Shown here: positions 37,701 to 49,211 of the stretch, piece by piece
Position numbering within the stretch: position 1 is the stretch's first letter
Layout of the letters: each line of letters begins with the position of its first letter
Assembly: GCF_045679555.1 (NCBI RefSeq)
Contig: NC_092096.1
Span: 30,900,124-30,964,123, forward strand
Direction: 5' to 3'
Length of the DNA stretch: 64,000 nt
Source of the DNA: Salvelinus alpinus
Lineage: Eukaryota > Chordata > Actinopteri > Salmoniformes > Salmonidae
Position numbers and translations under genes: made by a program
Notes under the pieces: model-generated
Databases searched by the model: none
Told to the model about the DNA's origin: nothing
The model's input: only the letters and a program-made list of their open reading frames with translations

Positions 37701-40700
37701 TGAGGAACAAAGGAGAATTGTGCCCATGGCTATATTTAGGTCTACAGTGTGTACTTCAGTTTTCGGAGGTGTTGTGTGGGTGCTTGGATTCTAAATTCAC
37801 TGCTCCTGGCAATGGGGCTATACAACACATGCAACTTACCAGTCATGTAATACAGTGCTGATGATTCCAGGACTTAAAACCTCATCCAATCAAATAATGC
37901 ACAGAGACTTGAAAATGGAGAGATCATTGTCATGTGTTTCCCTAAATAAGTCAGATCATGTGCAGTGCACGACCCCATCAGAAATGATGCAAATGTTAAC
38001 TATGGCAGACTGACCACAGCTCCACCCTGAAATCTACTCCACCATCATTGAGTCATTTTCTAGAGCGACTAACAGTTACGACTTACAGAGCGATCAGTTG
38101 TTGAGATCACTGATCCAATGATCTCCACACATACTGATATCCTCCATGTACTACACCTATCTCAACTAGCTGAGGCCCAGCCCACTCACCGTGGTCGCAG
38201 CGTGAATGTCCTTCCACACCACTGCCTCCCTCGAGAGGTCGGAGAGCTCGAAGAGGTTGTCCACCACCACCTCGCCGATCATGTCGTGGCTGGTGAAGCG
38301 GTCAAAGTCGTAGACACTGAAGTGCAGTTTGCGGTTGCACAGCTGGTCGTACTCCACGGGGAAGCAGAAGGCCTCGTCGAACGTGGGGTTGAGCGTCTTG
38401 CGGTGGACACGCGTCTGGAACTTCTTCTGTCTCTCTGGCAGCAGGTAGATCTTGACGTAAGGGTCGGAGGTGCCAGTGAAGTCCTTGGCCGGCAGTTCCA
38501 GGGCCTTGAGGATCGTGACCACCAGCGCCTGTTCCTCGTAGTCGTAGAGCAGGGAGAAGCTCAGCTTACCGCACGTCTCCACCGGCTCGTGGGTCCCGTC
38601 CTCGGAGTCCACAGACTTCTGCTTGTAGAGCTCTGGCTTGATGCGGCCGATGCTTACAGTGGATGACTGGCGGATGGGGAGCGTGTCCATACTGAAGTCC
38701 ACACTCGTCACGTTCATCTGGCGAGGCAGATGGCGGCGGAATGAATTGTGCCTGTTGAAAAAGGACATCAGTCATCTATGGTTCCTGGTATCTTTCAATC
38801 GGCAGGTTTCCATTGACCCAGGGTTATTAGACAAAAGCAATGTCGCAAAAAAACAACAACATTGAGACGTGTAATGGAAACGACAGCTATGGAAATGTAC
38901 TAAATATCGACAACATTTTGATCTGTTTGACAGGGTGGATTTGTCTTTTAACTTTATTCCGACAAATGATAATGGAAACTGTGTTTTTCTAATAAATGAT
39001 GATTTGCTCAATTATTTTGAAGGTATGTGCGTCACATCATCACAGAACTATAAAACTCCACATTTCATTGTAAATGCATACTGCTAAATCTACCTTTTCA
39101 ACTATTCAAATCATGTTTCTTTGCAGGACAAGGATTGTTCTGACTTTCAAGAATTCCTGAATTGCGTCGCCTTGTTTTTCTGGTAGGCTGGATGGAAGTA
39201 TCACCATCCAATTATCTACATGAGCGCAAATTTCACCATGGCATGGACCTCGGCGATACATTGGCAAATGAGAATACGGCAAATATGAGTAATTTCTTGC
39301 ATTCTATTCATGCTGGCTTTTGTGGCCTACCTGAGACATGAAACAGATAGGTGGGATGGCATACAAGCTGTCACCAATTGTCCTATATGGATAATGTGAA
39401 CACTTCAACCACTTCAATTTTATTCATCATTCTGGGAGGGGGGGCGGGGGGGGGCGATGTCATTAAGTCCAGCTGTTTTATAGACACAAAACATTTCAAT
39501 GGAAACGCACCGTAGCAGGCAACTGTCTCCTCTATTTTCTATGCAAACTTTCTAAATGTAGACAAAAAAATCTAAGGAAACAGTTAAAGGAAACATAGCT
39601 AGTGATTCAGGAGAGAAGTTATTAAATCTTACTCTTATTGAAATGTTGGAAACCAACAGCATCTATAAGACAAAAGATGCATGGTTGTGTGTGCGGCTGC
39701 AATTATTTTTTCATGTTGATGATACTAGTTTACTATTCTTCAGAAGTGTTTTTACAATTCCTTGTTTCTTCTTGTAGTTCTAGCATGACTGTTGATAGGA
39801 ACATTTTTGTTGTGATTTGTTTTGACACTTTAATGTTGTTAAGCTATTCTCCCAGCATTAACGAGAAAGATGTTACTGGCTTTGGGTTTAAAGTGATGGA
39901 GTTACTTTCTGATTGAACTCTTACGAAGCTCAGAAGCTACGTGACTGAGTGAGTTGTTTTTCACAGGACTTCTTTTGGAAAATAACATTACCTGGGATAC
40001 CTTGAGCCCAGTTCCATGTACTGATAATGACTTACATACTTTGAGCAAACCACTGTTCTGTACTTCTCCTGGTTGTCACCTAGCAACTGATAACCCCTGC
40101 CCCCCCCCCCCCCCCCCCCGACTGACGCAAATAAGAAGATCACATTAATCCGACACGGTCAGTATTGGTACAAATTATACAAATCTGGGAAACACAACAC
40201 ATATGGGATATGAAAAAAACATCACATTGTATTCAAACCTCATATGAAGAGGTGCTTGCATGTTCTAACATATTTTCTGGGACATAATAAGACACAATGT
40301 TCTTTGTGAAGGATACTTTGGGAGTCCTATTATATCAGACAAGGGACATCAATTTACAACCTCCCATGATTCCTAGAGTTGTTAGAACATTCACCGTACG
40401 GCATCCAAGAGGATGAACATTATACACTGGAAGAGTTGATAATGGAGCAGGCTGGCGGATTTCATCCACATTTGCCCACAGATTCCTCTCTGTTGTGTCA
40501 GCCCTGACCCAGAATCAGTTTTTAGCAGGCCTGCCATCCCAACTCCAGTAAAGACATTCACTCTTTCTCTACCACTCCCTACATACACTTCTTCTCCAGA
40601 GCCACATTCATTATTTTCTTCCATAAGATAACCAATTTTCTATCCTCCACTTTCTCAATCTTATAGGATCAGGGATGGGCTCTCAGTCTCAATACTCACA

Positions 40701-43700
40701 TTGAGCCTGTGTGGCTCAGTTGGTAGAGCATGGTGCTTGCAATGCCAGGGTTGTGGGTTTGATTCCCAAGGGGGACTAGTATGAGGAAGAAGTACAAGAA
40801 TGTATCTGTTCACTACTTTAAGTTGCTCTGGATAAGACAGTTAAGAACACATTCTTATTTACAATCAAGGCCTACCCCAGCCAAACCCTAACCCGGACAA
40901 CGCCCTATAGGACTCCCAATCATGGCCAGTTGTGATACAGCCTGGAATCGAAACAGGGTCTGTAGTGATGCCTCTAGCACTGCGATAGAGTGCCTTAGAC
41001 CGCTGCACCACTCGGGAGCCCCCAAAATTATGGTACTTCTCGCATGTGTCAGAGATCTCTGTTTCCGCCCGTAAAAAAGGAACCAATGAAAATGTAAAAA
41101 TCTTAATCTCTCACAGGGAAGAATGTTGTACACTAATAAAACAGCATGACAAATCTCCAATCTCATACCACCTGTCGCTGTGCATGGATGTAACATATGA
41201 TGATGTGATGTACTGATATATACTGCTCTGTAGCATTTAATCAGAGATTGGTGGAGGTATGTCTGAAAATCACAATTAGAGTAGACTAGTACATTCTGTA
41301 CAAGACTCTCTCTCTCTCTGACTTTGCCCTTGCCTTTGTTTAGAATGTGTCTGCACAATGCATGAGCAGTGAATACTGATGTAGCTGTTGGAGAGGATCG
41401 ATGTTAACAGAATGTATCTGTTGCTCTTCTCCATGGTAATCACCCGCTCTGCAAGTCACATGGTTGCAAATCCTCATAGTTTTGCCCTGAAGGCCAGAGT
41501 GATACCAAGCGTCTCCTCCCACCTCGTCTCGCATTAATACGTTGTCCACGTCTCCTAAAATGGATGCTTCATGTAGTGTATCATCATCAAATTATTCCTA
41601 ATTACTTGGGTGTACTATAGATGCAGTCCTTACTTGTGTTGTGATTGTGATGATTTGTATTGAAAATTTGTGCTTCAGATTCAGCCGAACTGATATATTT
41701 AGATATTCGTAGCCCTTTCCTGCAGTCAAACGACCTATTGGCCTCATGGGTGGAATGTTATTACTATTTTTCCTAATTTCCTAATTAATAAACATTATAA
41801 AAAAACAGCTGAAAATCAATCAATCAATCAATTTTATTTTATATAGCCCTTCGTACATCAGCTAATATCTCGAAGTGCTGTACAGACAAAATCTGGTGTT
41901 TCTATGTCAAACAGTTTTGTAATATTTCAGTCTTCAACGATGTATATATTAAGTGTAATATTGGGATGCAAACTCCAAATTGTATACATTTCAACTCTAT
42001 ATCTGACATGGTACAGGTGTCTTATTTTTTTAAAGCCTATAACCATGTGTGTGAGGTGTACACTTTTGTTTCAAAGTAGATTTGTATAAGACTACCAAAA
42101 ACACTCTGTGTGTCCCCGATTTAGCCCACTGCAGTAAAATGTTTTTAAGTGTCTTACTCTGAGAGCACTGGGAAACATACTTTCAAGAGATAAACAGTAA
42201 CATGATGATAGACCTGCCATCAACTCTACTGATCATACTTTTCAATCATATACAGTGCCTTGCAAAAGTATTCATCCCCCTTGGCGTTTTTCCTATTTTG
42301 TTGCATTACAACCTGTAATTTAAGTGGATTTTTATTTGGATTTCATGTAATGGACATATACAAAATAGTACACATTTGTGAAGTGAAATAAAAAAAATAC
42401 TTGTTTCAAAAAATGATAAAAAATAAAAAACCGAAAAGTGGTGTGTGCATATGTATTCACCCCCTTTGCTATGAAGCCCCTAAATAAGATCTGGCGCAAC
42501 CAATTACCTTCAGAAGTCACATAATTAGTTAGTCCAGCTGTGTGCAATCTAAGTGTCACATGATCTGTCACATGACCTCAGTATATATACACCTGTTCTG
42601 AAAGGCCCCAGAATCTGCAACACCACTAAGCAAGGGGCACCACCAAGAAAGCGGCACCATGAAGACCAAGTTGAGGGGACCAAGTTGAGGATCAAGTTGT
42701 GGAGAAGTACAGATCAGGGTTGGGTTATAAAAAATATCCGAAACTTTGAACGTCCCACGGAGCACCATTAAATCCATTATTAAAAATGGAAAGAATATGG
42801 CACTACAACAAACCTGCCAAGAGAGGGCCGCCCACCAAAACTTATGGACCAGGCAAGGAGGGCATTAATCAGAGAGGCAACAAAGAGACCAAAGATAACC
42901 CTGGAGGAGCTGCAAAGCACCACAGCGGAGATTGGAGTATCTGTCCATAGGACCACTTTAAGCCGTACACTCCACAGAGCTGGGCTTACGGAAGAGTGGC
43001 CAGAAAAAAGCCATCGCTTAAAGAAAAAAATAAGCAAATACATTTGGTGTTCGCCAAAAGGCATGTGGGAGACTCCCCAAACATATAGAAGAAGGTACAC
43101 TGGTCAGATGAGAATAAAATGTAGCTTTTTGGCCATCAAGGAAATTGCTATGTCTGGCACAAACCCAATACCTCTCATCATCGTGAGAACACCATCCCCA
43201 CAGTGAAGCATGGTGGTGGCAGCATCATGCTGTGGGGATGTTTTTCATCAGCAGGGACTGGGAAACTGGTCAGAATTGAAGGAATGATGGATGGCGCTAA
43301 ATACAGGGAAAATCTTGAGAGAAACCTGTTTCAGTCTTCCAGAGATTTGAGACTGGGACGGTGGTTCACCTTCCAGCAGGACAATGACCCTAAGCATACT
43401 GCTAAAGAAACACTTGAGTGGTTTAAGGGGAAACATTTCAATGTCTTGGAATGGCCTAGCCAAAGCCCAGACCTGAATCCAATTGAGAATCTGTGGTATG
43501 ACTTAAAGATTGCTGTACACCAGCGGAACCCATCCGTCTTGAAGGAGCTGGAGCAGTTTTGCCTTGAAAAATGGGCAAAAATCCCAGTGGCTAGATGTGC
43601 CAAGCTTACAGAGACATACCCCAAGAGACTTGCAGCTGTAATTTCTGCAAAAGGTGTCTCAACAAAGTATTGACTTTGCGGGGTGAATAGTTATGCACGC

Positions 43701-46700
43701 TCAAGTTTTCAGTTTTTTTGTGTTATTTCTTGTTTGCTTCACAATACAAAATATGTTGCATCTTCAAAGTGGTAGGCATGCTGTGTACATCAAATGATTC
43801 CATTTCCCCAAAAAATACATTTTAATTCCAGGTTGTAAGGCAACAAAATGGGAAAAATGCCAATGGGGGTGAATACTTTCGCATGCCACTGTACAACAAG
43901 TCCTCCCCTTCTTTGAATCTTTCCTTATGTTATTTTTTCCCCGAGATGAAAAGCTTGCAAAAGCATCTGAGGGAGATTCAACCCTAAAAGTGATGAGAGA
44001 CTATTTCATTAGCTCTGTCTGCCCCCTTCGTCAGTGTGTAATTCAAGAAAAGTGCCAGGCTCGATAAATTGCATCAACGTTCCTAATGACAAACTAAAGC
44101 AAGTGTCAATAATGGCTTCCTGCAGGAGATGGAGTGCAGCTGCTCAGTGAGTCTCAGTAGGACGAGTGCCTCGCAGCACGTCAGTTCTCAACCTGCGGCG
44201 GCGCTAATTACAGACGCGCTCGTTTAAACACAGTCCCCGAAAACAAAGAGAAGATTGTTTCATTACCGGGGTCGCTTACCGCTGTTGCCATGGCAGCGTG
44301 ACTCACGCCCGCCCAACACAAGATGTGGTCTGGGGTGATTACAGGGTTTTTGTGTGTGTGAGGAGCAAGGGGGCGTGCTGTCGCCCCGTTAATGAGCACC
44401 ATGGGAGATGTTCCTTCAGGTCATCTACTGAGCATCCAGTTTGCACGTGTTGTGCCATTTTAAGGTCATTCGTCACAAATTCTCCTGAACTGTCTTATTG
44501 ACATTTGTCATGGCTATACTTGATGTGTACAGTTCAAGTGTCATCATTTACCACTTGATGTCACCTGTCACTTGCTTGAAAGCATCATGTACATAACCTA
44601 CACTCACAGGAGGTTGGTGGCACCTTAATTGGGGAGGACGGGTTCGTGGTAATGGCTGGAGCGGGATAAGTGGAATGGCATCAAATATATCAAACACATG
44701 GTTTCCATGTGTTTGATGCCATTACATTTGCTCAGTTCCAGCCATTATTATGAGCCGTCCTCCCCTGAGCAGCCTCCACTGCCTTCACTATAGGTGTGCA
44801 CAGCTCTGTGCATGCATATGACATAACATAACACAGAAATCCTTGGACCCAGTGCAACCAAAAATGGACATCAACAGAATGTTAAGACCTAGAGACAGGA
44901 AAGTGACAGGGACACTACTCTGGGAGAGGTCCAATAATGTTACCTGGAGGACGAGGTGGGGTCGGTGGTCTGCCTCTGAATCTTGGCCTGCTGGCCCAAC
45001 CTCTCCCTGAGAGCCGTCTGCACCTCAGCAGGGATGTCCGGGGATGTCTGGCTGATCTTCATGGCCGCCTCTAGCAGCTTCACGGAGCTGCAACGCCCGT
45101 TCACCTTCACCACTGACACAGGCTTCATCTCCTCCTCCATTGGTGCCACCTTGTGGAGGGGTGTGACGGGCAGGGGGGCCGGCGGAGGGGCCTCGGGGAT
45201 CCCGACACGGGGGCCATTGTTGACGTGGGACGAGAGGGCCTTGCTCCTCCAGATGGGCCAGCACAGCTTCCAAAAGACAAAGAGAGAGACTACCAACAGG
45301 GCGAGTCCACAGAAACCCACGACAACAGCAAGGAGACTGATAGAGATGTCTACGAGCGACCACAGAGATCAACAGTGACAGATAGAAAGAGAGACAGAGG
45401 GAGAGAGAGGACGGGCAAGCGATGGACGGAGCGTGACAGACAAACATGGAAGAGAAAAAAGAGAAGAGAGAAAGCAAGCTGTAAAAGAGGAGGCTGCAAA
45501 TGCCCTCGTTTGGTAAAGATCAGAGGAAGTTAGAAAGTCATACAGCTTCATTCCAAGACATTCACATGGACAGGACAGATAAATAGCTCTTCATGGCCAT
45601 ATTTGATCAAGTTGACAAATCAACTTTCAGAAACCACAATCCCTTCTTCTGCAACTATATATAATGGTTCAAGGCTTCATACACAAACCAAGATTTACCA
45701 CAGGCTATTACAAAATGCATTATGCATTCCATTGTGTGCATGTTACACAATTGTATGGTTTCTGATAATTAAAGTAGGACAGTATACGCCTGTGTGTGGA
45801 TTGCAATGTGCAGGAGATATGTTCTTTCTCACTGATATTGCACTGCATGATGTCATGTTCTTTGCTGTGTTCTGTCTCCGTGTTATTCTCTCTCCTGTTG
45901 CTCATTCACTCTCACGAGGACACTTATGCTTCGTGGTTCACCATCTCAAAGCCCAAGCCTACATGAAAACAAGGATCCAGATCTATAGGCAACAATCAGT
46001 CCACTTTATATGATGTGACACTAAAACCATGGATTTCTTTTTCAGGCTAATAACTTTAACAGGTATGCTAGACTGCTGAGATTTACAATTCATTTGAATT
46101 TGTTTGCAAATGTAAGTGTAGTTATGGAAATGACACAAGCTGGTAGGCCTAGGCAGTTATCACTTCTTCAAGTAATATAATACATTGTGTAACTGTGATG
46201 TAATTATCACGGATTTAACTCCATTTAGTTTAGAAGAGCAACAATCTACTGCAATAAATGCAATCCAGCAGATTTATTGAATGACTGACAGACTGACAGA
46301 CTGATTGAATTTCCATCTGTTAGGCTTTTACTCAAAACCAGAGACATTATTGCATCAGAAACAACACTGCTACAGTTTTATGCAACTCACATCAACCCAG
46401 AGGGAATAATGACATGTTGTTATGATATAGCTTATTATTTCTGGTAAATTCTACAACAAAAAACACATGTAGAATGTAGAACTGTTTCAACAGCTTATCC
46501 AAGCCTTACTATAAAATTAAAAAGGCACTGATGAGTAGGCTACAATATAACTTTCGCCAAATCAATGAGAGAGACATTATCAAGCAAATAAATGGGTTTA
46601 TTTGACAGAAGGGGATCTATGTTTAGAACATGAACTGTAAGCCAACAGTATGACTCATTTCAGACATGCCGGTCAGTTGGCGCATGGTGGAGTGAATGAA

Positions 46701-47339
46701 TGCAAGATCACTGAGAACACATCTCCTCTTTCAACAAGCTATCGGTCACACACAATCAGCCTATCACACCATCAGATTGCACACGCCAGAACCAAGCACA
46801 ATGACATGGGAAAACGAGCATACACGGATGCTGCAACAGGTGCAGTCTTTTCCCTTTGCAGACACAGATGTTTCACCTGTTGAGCGTAGCTCAAAGCGAC
46901 ATGAGGCACAACCTCTCCAGGATTATTAAACATTTTAAACATGTTTTCCCCTAGAAGTTATTCTAGTTCTATACTTAGTCGCGCATTTTATATGATTATA
47001 TTGCAGCGCTTCAAGGGGAAAGTTGAGTCAGCTGAAGTTTAACTTAACACGCATTTTACTGTTTCAACTCATCATTCTCACACAACCTCGTGCAGCAGGT
47101 TGACGCCAGAGAAACCAAACCATGACACAATAGAGGGATGCAAGCTTTAAGGAGAGGGAGAGGAAGAAAACGTTGCTTTTGACCTATTTACCTGCGCTCC
47201 CTTTACCTTGTATGTTGCTCTCCAAGGGAAATATAGCCGAGCATTTCTCCCCATCTACATGCCCCGCTAGACAGAGCTCCGTGACGATCTGAAGGGCCCT
47301 TTGGCACAAGCTGAAGTTGTCCTCCGTTCGGACACTCAT
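30618..47339 (-). CDS. syt10: synaptotagmin-10, complete seven-exon gene
   Basis: Synaptotagmin-10 is a calcium sensor on secretory vesicles and belongs to the Syt3/6/9/10 subgroup; in mammals it is known for controlling IGF-1 release from neurons. The coding exons on the minus strand are 47339-47207, 45349-44944, 38751-38190, 34555-34435, 32797-32626, 31668-31539 and 30689-30618. All introns are GT-AG, and the phases join without error into 531 residues plus stop (the human protein is about 523). Features seen: N-terminal Cys12, Cys23 and Cys33, typical of this subgroup for disulphide dimerisation; a membrane span at about 50-71 followed by Cys74; C2A from about 241 with Asp270, 276, 328, 330 and 336; C2B from about 372 with Asp402, 408, 462 and 464 and Glu470. 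The C-terminal exon matches the Syt10-specific tail ([19 protein letters not shown]), which separates it from Syt3, 6 and 9. No stop or frameshift is visible. Confidence 0.96.
31539..31668 (-). CDS. syt10: syt10 exon 6 (end of C2B)
   Basis: Residues 465-508, [20 protein letters not shown] through [20 protein letters not shown]. The WHXL motif of C2B is kept (WHAL). The acceptor GTCCACAG|GG follows a CA-rich tract; the donor GAGAG|GTAGAG is the junction to the last exon. Confidence 0.95.
31675..31710. repeat. short (CA)n tract at the syt10 exon 6 acceptor
   Basis: CA repeats interrupted by AAAC lie just before the 3' splice site of exon 6. On the sense strand they read as GT repeats and take the place of part of the pyrimidine tract. 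Confidence 0.85.
31998..32546. mobile_element. Tc1/mariner-like MITE, copy 1 (syt10 intron 5)
   Basis: Ends CACTGAGTATACCAAACATT and TATATACTCAGTG are inverse over about 13 bases, with TA on both sides. The minus strand keeps scraps of a Tc1 transposase (around 32070-32340). A second copy is at 55825-56585. It lies about 80 bp from exon 5. Confidence 0.88.
32626..32797 (-). CDS. syt10: syt10 exon 5 (C2B core)
   Basis: Residues 408-465, [20 protein letters not shown] with the polybasic strand KKRKTTTKK, and VMDYDR carrying two calcium ligands. The acceptor is CACACAG|ATCCC; the donor is GACCG|GTGAGT. Confidence 0.97.
34435..34555 (-). CDS. syt10: syt10 exon 4 (start of C2B)
   Basis: Residues 368-407, [20 protein letters not shown] through [11 protein letters not shown]. 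The acceptor is CTCCAG|GAGAG; the donor is CTCAG|GTAAC. Confidence 0.97.
35605..35850. repeat. AAAGGGTTC-rich palindromic repeat (syt10 intron 3)
   Basis: About 240 bp built of AAAGGGTTCT and AACCCTTTT-like units with variants (GGTTCCACCTGGAAC, GGGTTCTACCTGGTACC). The left part ACACTCTTACAAAAAAGGGT opens a type of repeat common in teleosts. Both strands read open because of the unit periodicity; it is not coding. Confidence 0.75.
38190..38751 (-). CDS. syt10: syt10 exon 3 (linker and C2A)
   Basis: Residues 180-367. It starts [13 protein letters not shown] and contains [14 protein letters not shown] and nearly the whole C2A domain, including [11 protein letters not shown] and [16 protein letters not shown] with all five calcium-binding aspartates. 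The acceptor is CAACAG|GCAC; the donor is CACG|GTGAGT. Confidence 0.97.
39428..39452. repeat. G-rich homopolymer tract
   Basis: GGGAGGGGGGGCGGGGGGGG in syt10 intron 2; on the sense strand it is C-rich. Confidence 0.85.
40098..40120. repeat. poly-C tract
   Basis: A run of about 20 C in syt10 intron 2. Confidence 0.9.
40705..40835 (+). repeat. tRNA-derived SINE, plus orientation
   Basis: The head GTGTGGCTCAGTTGGTAGAG (A-box type) and GTTGTGGGTTTGATTCCC (B-box type) are followed by the body with AAGTTGCTCTGGATAAG. The tail is cut off where it joins a second SINE. The same family is inserted in the solo LTR at 49.5 kb. Confidence 0.85.
40836..41024 (-). repeat. tRNA-derived SINE, minus orientation, with head
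   Basis: On the minus strand: GGCTCCCGAGTGGTGCAGCG (A-box region), GTCTAAGGCAC, then TTTCGATTCCAGGCTG (B-box region) and the body GGGAGTCCTATAGGGCG. It is head-to-tail opposed to the SINE at 40705. Confidence 0.85.
41710..42145 (+). repeat. unnamed dispersed repeat, copy B, with LINE fragment inserted
   Basis: Matches 20620-20995 from GTAGCCCTTTCCTGCAGTCA to AGCCCACTGCAGTAAAA. About 95 bp at 41811-41905 (CAATCAATCAATTTTATTTT, then CTCGAAGTGCTGTACAGA) are absent from copy A and are the inverse of a LINE 3' end with a (TTGA)n tail. Confidence 0.8.
42251..43893 (+). mobile_element. near full-length Tc1-like transposon (syt10 intron 2)
   Basis: CAGTGCCTTGCAAAAGTATT and the inverse end TACTTTCGCATGCCACTG bound 1,639 bp, with TA at each side. 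Length and layout are those of an autonomous Tc1 element, but the transposase is broken. It lies in the same orientation as the window and so antisense to syt10. Confidence 0.93.
42659..43673 (+). pseudogene. Tc1 transposase pseudogene
   Basis: The N-terminal helix-turn-helix part is frameshifted (42553-42771). The middle (42844-43206) reads [20 protein letters not shown] and then [12 protein letters not shown]. The C-terminal part (43203-43673) is intact over 156 codons, with [20 protein letters not shown], the second catalytic Asp in [16 protein letters not shown], and the third acidic residue in [15 protein letters not shown]. The first catalytic Asp region around 43100 is damaged ([13 protein letters not shown] in place of the usual DET context). 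Confidence 0.9.
43895..44600. other. syt10 intron 2 unique sequence, no gene
   Basis: No transposon signature or coding frame is evident. The stretch 43960-44460 is the longest repeat-free part of this intron and a reasonable place to look for conserved non-coding elements. This is inference only. Confidence 0.35.
44606..44781. repeat. palindromic MITE, copy 2 (syt10 intron 2)
   Basis: AGGAGGTTGGTGGCACCTTA to GAGCAGCCTCCACTG. The halves are inverse around ACACATGGTTTCCATGTGTT. It shares GGGGAGGACGGG, ATGGCTGGA and CAGCCATTATTATGAG with the copy at 4775. Confidence 0.85.
44944..45349 (-). CDS. syt10: syt10 exon 2 (membrane span and linker)
   Basis: Residues 45-180. The acceptor CTCGTAG|ACATC gives [20 protein letters not shown], then FWKLCW at the membrane-cytosol boundary. 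A proline-rich stretch ([13 protein letters not shown]) and the conserved [17 protein letters not shown] follow. The donor is CCAG|GTAACA. Confidence 0.95.
45350..47206. other. syt10 intron 1, no further feature recognised
   Basis: 1,857 bp. The 3' end on the sense strand is pyrimidine-rich (45360-45440). The overlapping plus-strand frames at 45153-45533 are antisense shadows of exon 2. Confidence 0.5.
47207..47339 (-). CDS. syt10: syt10 exon 1
   Basis: Encodes residues 1-44, starting [20 protein letters not shown]. This ATG is chosen over the in-frame ATGs further upstream because the protein N-terminus of the family begins here. The lumenal cysteines 12, 23 and 33 are conserved. The donor is CAAG|GTAAAG. 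Confidence 0.95.
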
Positions 47340-47700
47340 GTCTCTCCTGTTAAGCCATTGCACGCTGGAGGAGCCGGGAGAGCGGTGATTCATTTGGCCA
47401 CCTTGCGCGCCGCCGAGTGCAGCCTCTCCGCGCCAAAGATCAGAGCGCACGAGGCGTCCACATCCATATCCACTGCGCAATGCCGGGACTGACTTCCAGC
47501 GCGCTTCTTGTGTTTGAACAAAAGATTCTTCAGCACTTAGCGTCCACCAGCCACTGTCCAATAGGAATGAAGCATCGGTTAAGCAAGACCCTAGTGTTGG
47601 AATTACTGTACACGCTATTGCGCTGACAAATAGCCTATTTGACCTCTTTAGATTCGGACTAATACCAGTGAAGCTTGACATTACTTCTGTGAATGCTCAC
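47340..47700 (-). promoter_or_regulatory. syt10 5' UTR and probable promoter region
   Basis: The region upstream of the start codon is richer in G, C and CpG than its surroundings (GCGCGCCGCC near 47406), which fits a CpG-type start. The reading frame stays open upstream with in-frame ATGs but no family resemblance. No TATA box is evident, and the transcription start cannot be fixed. Confidence 0.4.
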
Positions 47701-48426
47701 AATTTCAAGCAGAAGCCTGAATAGTCTTCCAAATATTATTCCGGTGCCTAAGGTTTACTATAATCTACAAATACTATTTTAAATTATTAACCTTGGTTGA
47801 ATAACAAAGATTAGGTTCCTCAACCTAATTAACTACTCTTTTACATTAAGTACTCTTTTTTTGAGAGGACAAATATTCCTTTCAGAAACACATAGTCATG
47901 TTAATATCAACCTAATACCAAAATCTTAATTAGCCAACTGAATTACCAAAAGAGCCCACAGATATTGAAAGGGCAAAGTAAGAACACTATCAACAAAATA
48001 GTCACAGGGGACAACAAATTGAAATCCAATATGCCAATACCAGTAAAATTCAACATTTTAAATATGTGAATTACATATGCAACAACGCAATCAATTTCAC
48101 AGCCACAGAGCCATGAAAAGGTCGTTTTTTCATGAATATTAATATATTTTGGGAACATGCATGGGGTAGTTTTCACTTATAAATTAATTCATGCAATTGC
48201 TAAAGTAGGATCCTTTGCCAAGAATCCATAATGCAACACAATGACAGCTCATGACCAGGAGGAGGTAAGGTGCCACTCAGGCAACGGCAAAGGCAGACGG
48301 TCTCCTAGACAACAGGACATTAATAATGAGCAGCCTCCTTGGGAAAAATTAACTTCCTCTATCAGTGTTTGCTGAAACTGTTGAGCGCTATGGTGTATGG
48401 GAAGAACTGGCCCCCACATTGTTCAT

Positions 48427-48580
<154 letters not shown>

Positions 48581-49211
48581 GTCTCTTGCAGTCTTGATAG
48601 GCAAAGTGGCAAATATTTAAATATGGGTGATAAGGCAACTGTCAGGGACTAAGGGCTTGAATACTAATAGTGTAATCTAATATATTTTTACTAGCAGTCA
48701 TATTTATCACTGTGTTTTGCCAACTAATTGGGTAGACAGGGTACCACTCTCCAACAGATTTTCACTGGAACATTCTCTGAACATGTCCTTGACTGTGCCC
48801 AAAGCGTTGTGTAAGGACAACACTGATTTCTATTTGTGAGACTATTTTGTCTGTCTCTTTCTTATGTCTTTCTCTATATGGTCTGTCCCACTGATAGCTG
48901 CATTCATCACAACGTCCACTGTAGCCATATTCCACAGTCACATTTACATTCTACAGGCATATTCTAACAACTATATTATTTAAAGACGTCCTCCAGGGAT
49001 TTTTGAACTATTACTGTTGAAAAGTTTTATCCCAAGTATAAATACAGTAAAGTACCACACTAAAGGGTACAAAATATGTTTTCAGGTAAATGTTGTTTTT
49101 TAGACACCTGCAAACTTCAAGGAGGCGGGCAGGGCATTCAAGGATCTGGTCTGATGGGAATCCGTGATGTCATCGGCCTTCCCCCTTGATTGAGTAAATA
49201 TAGAGGACAAA

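Noticed and set aside
38118..38666. 182-codon plus-strand ORF
   Set aside because: Antisense shadow of syt10 exon 3, whose minus-strand product is unambiguous.
40705..41024. Possible tRNA genes
   Set aside because: A- and B-box-like motifs are present, but they belong to SINE heads; no complete tRNA cloverleaf is evident.
44983..45533. Plus-strand ORFs of 126-131 codons
   Set aside because: Antisense shadows of syt10 exon 2 and its pyrimidine tract.
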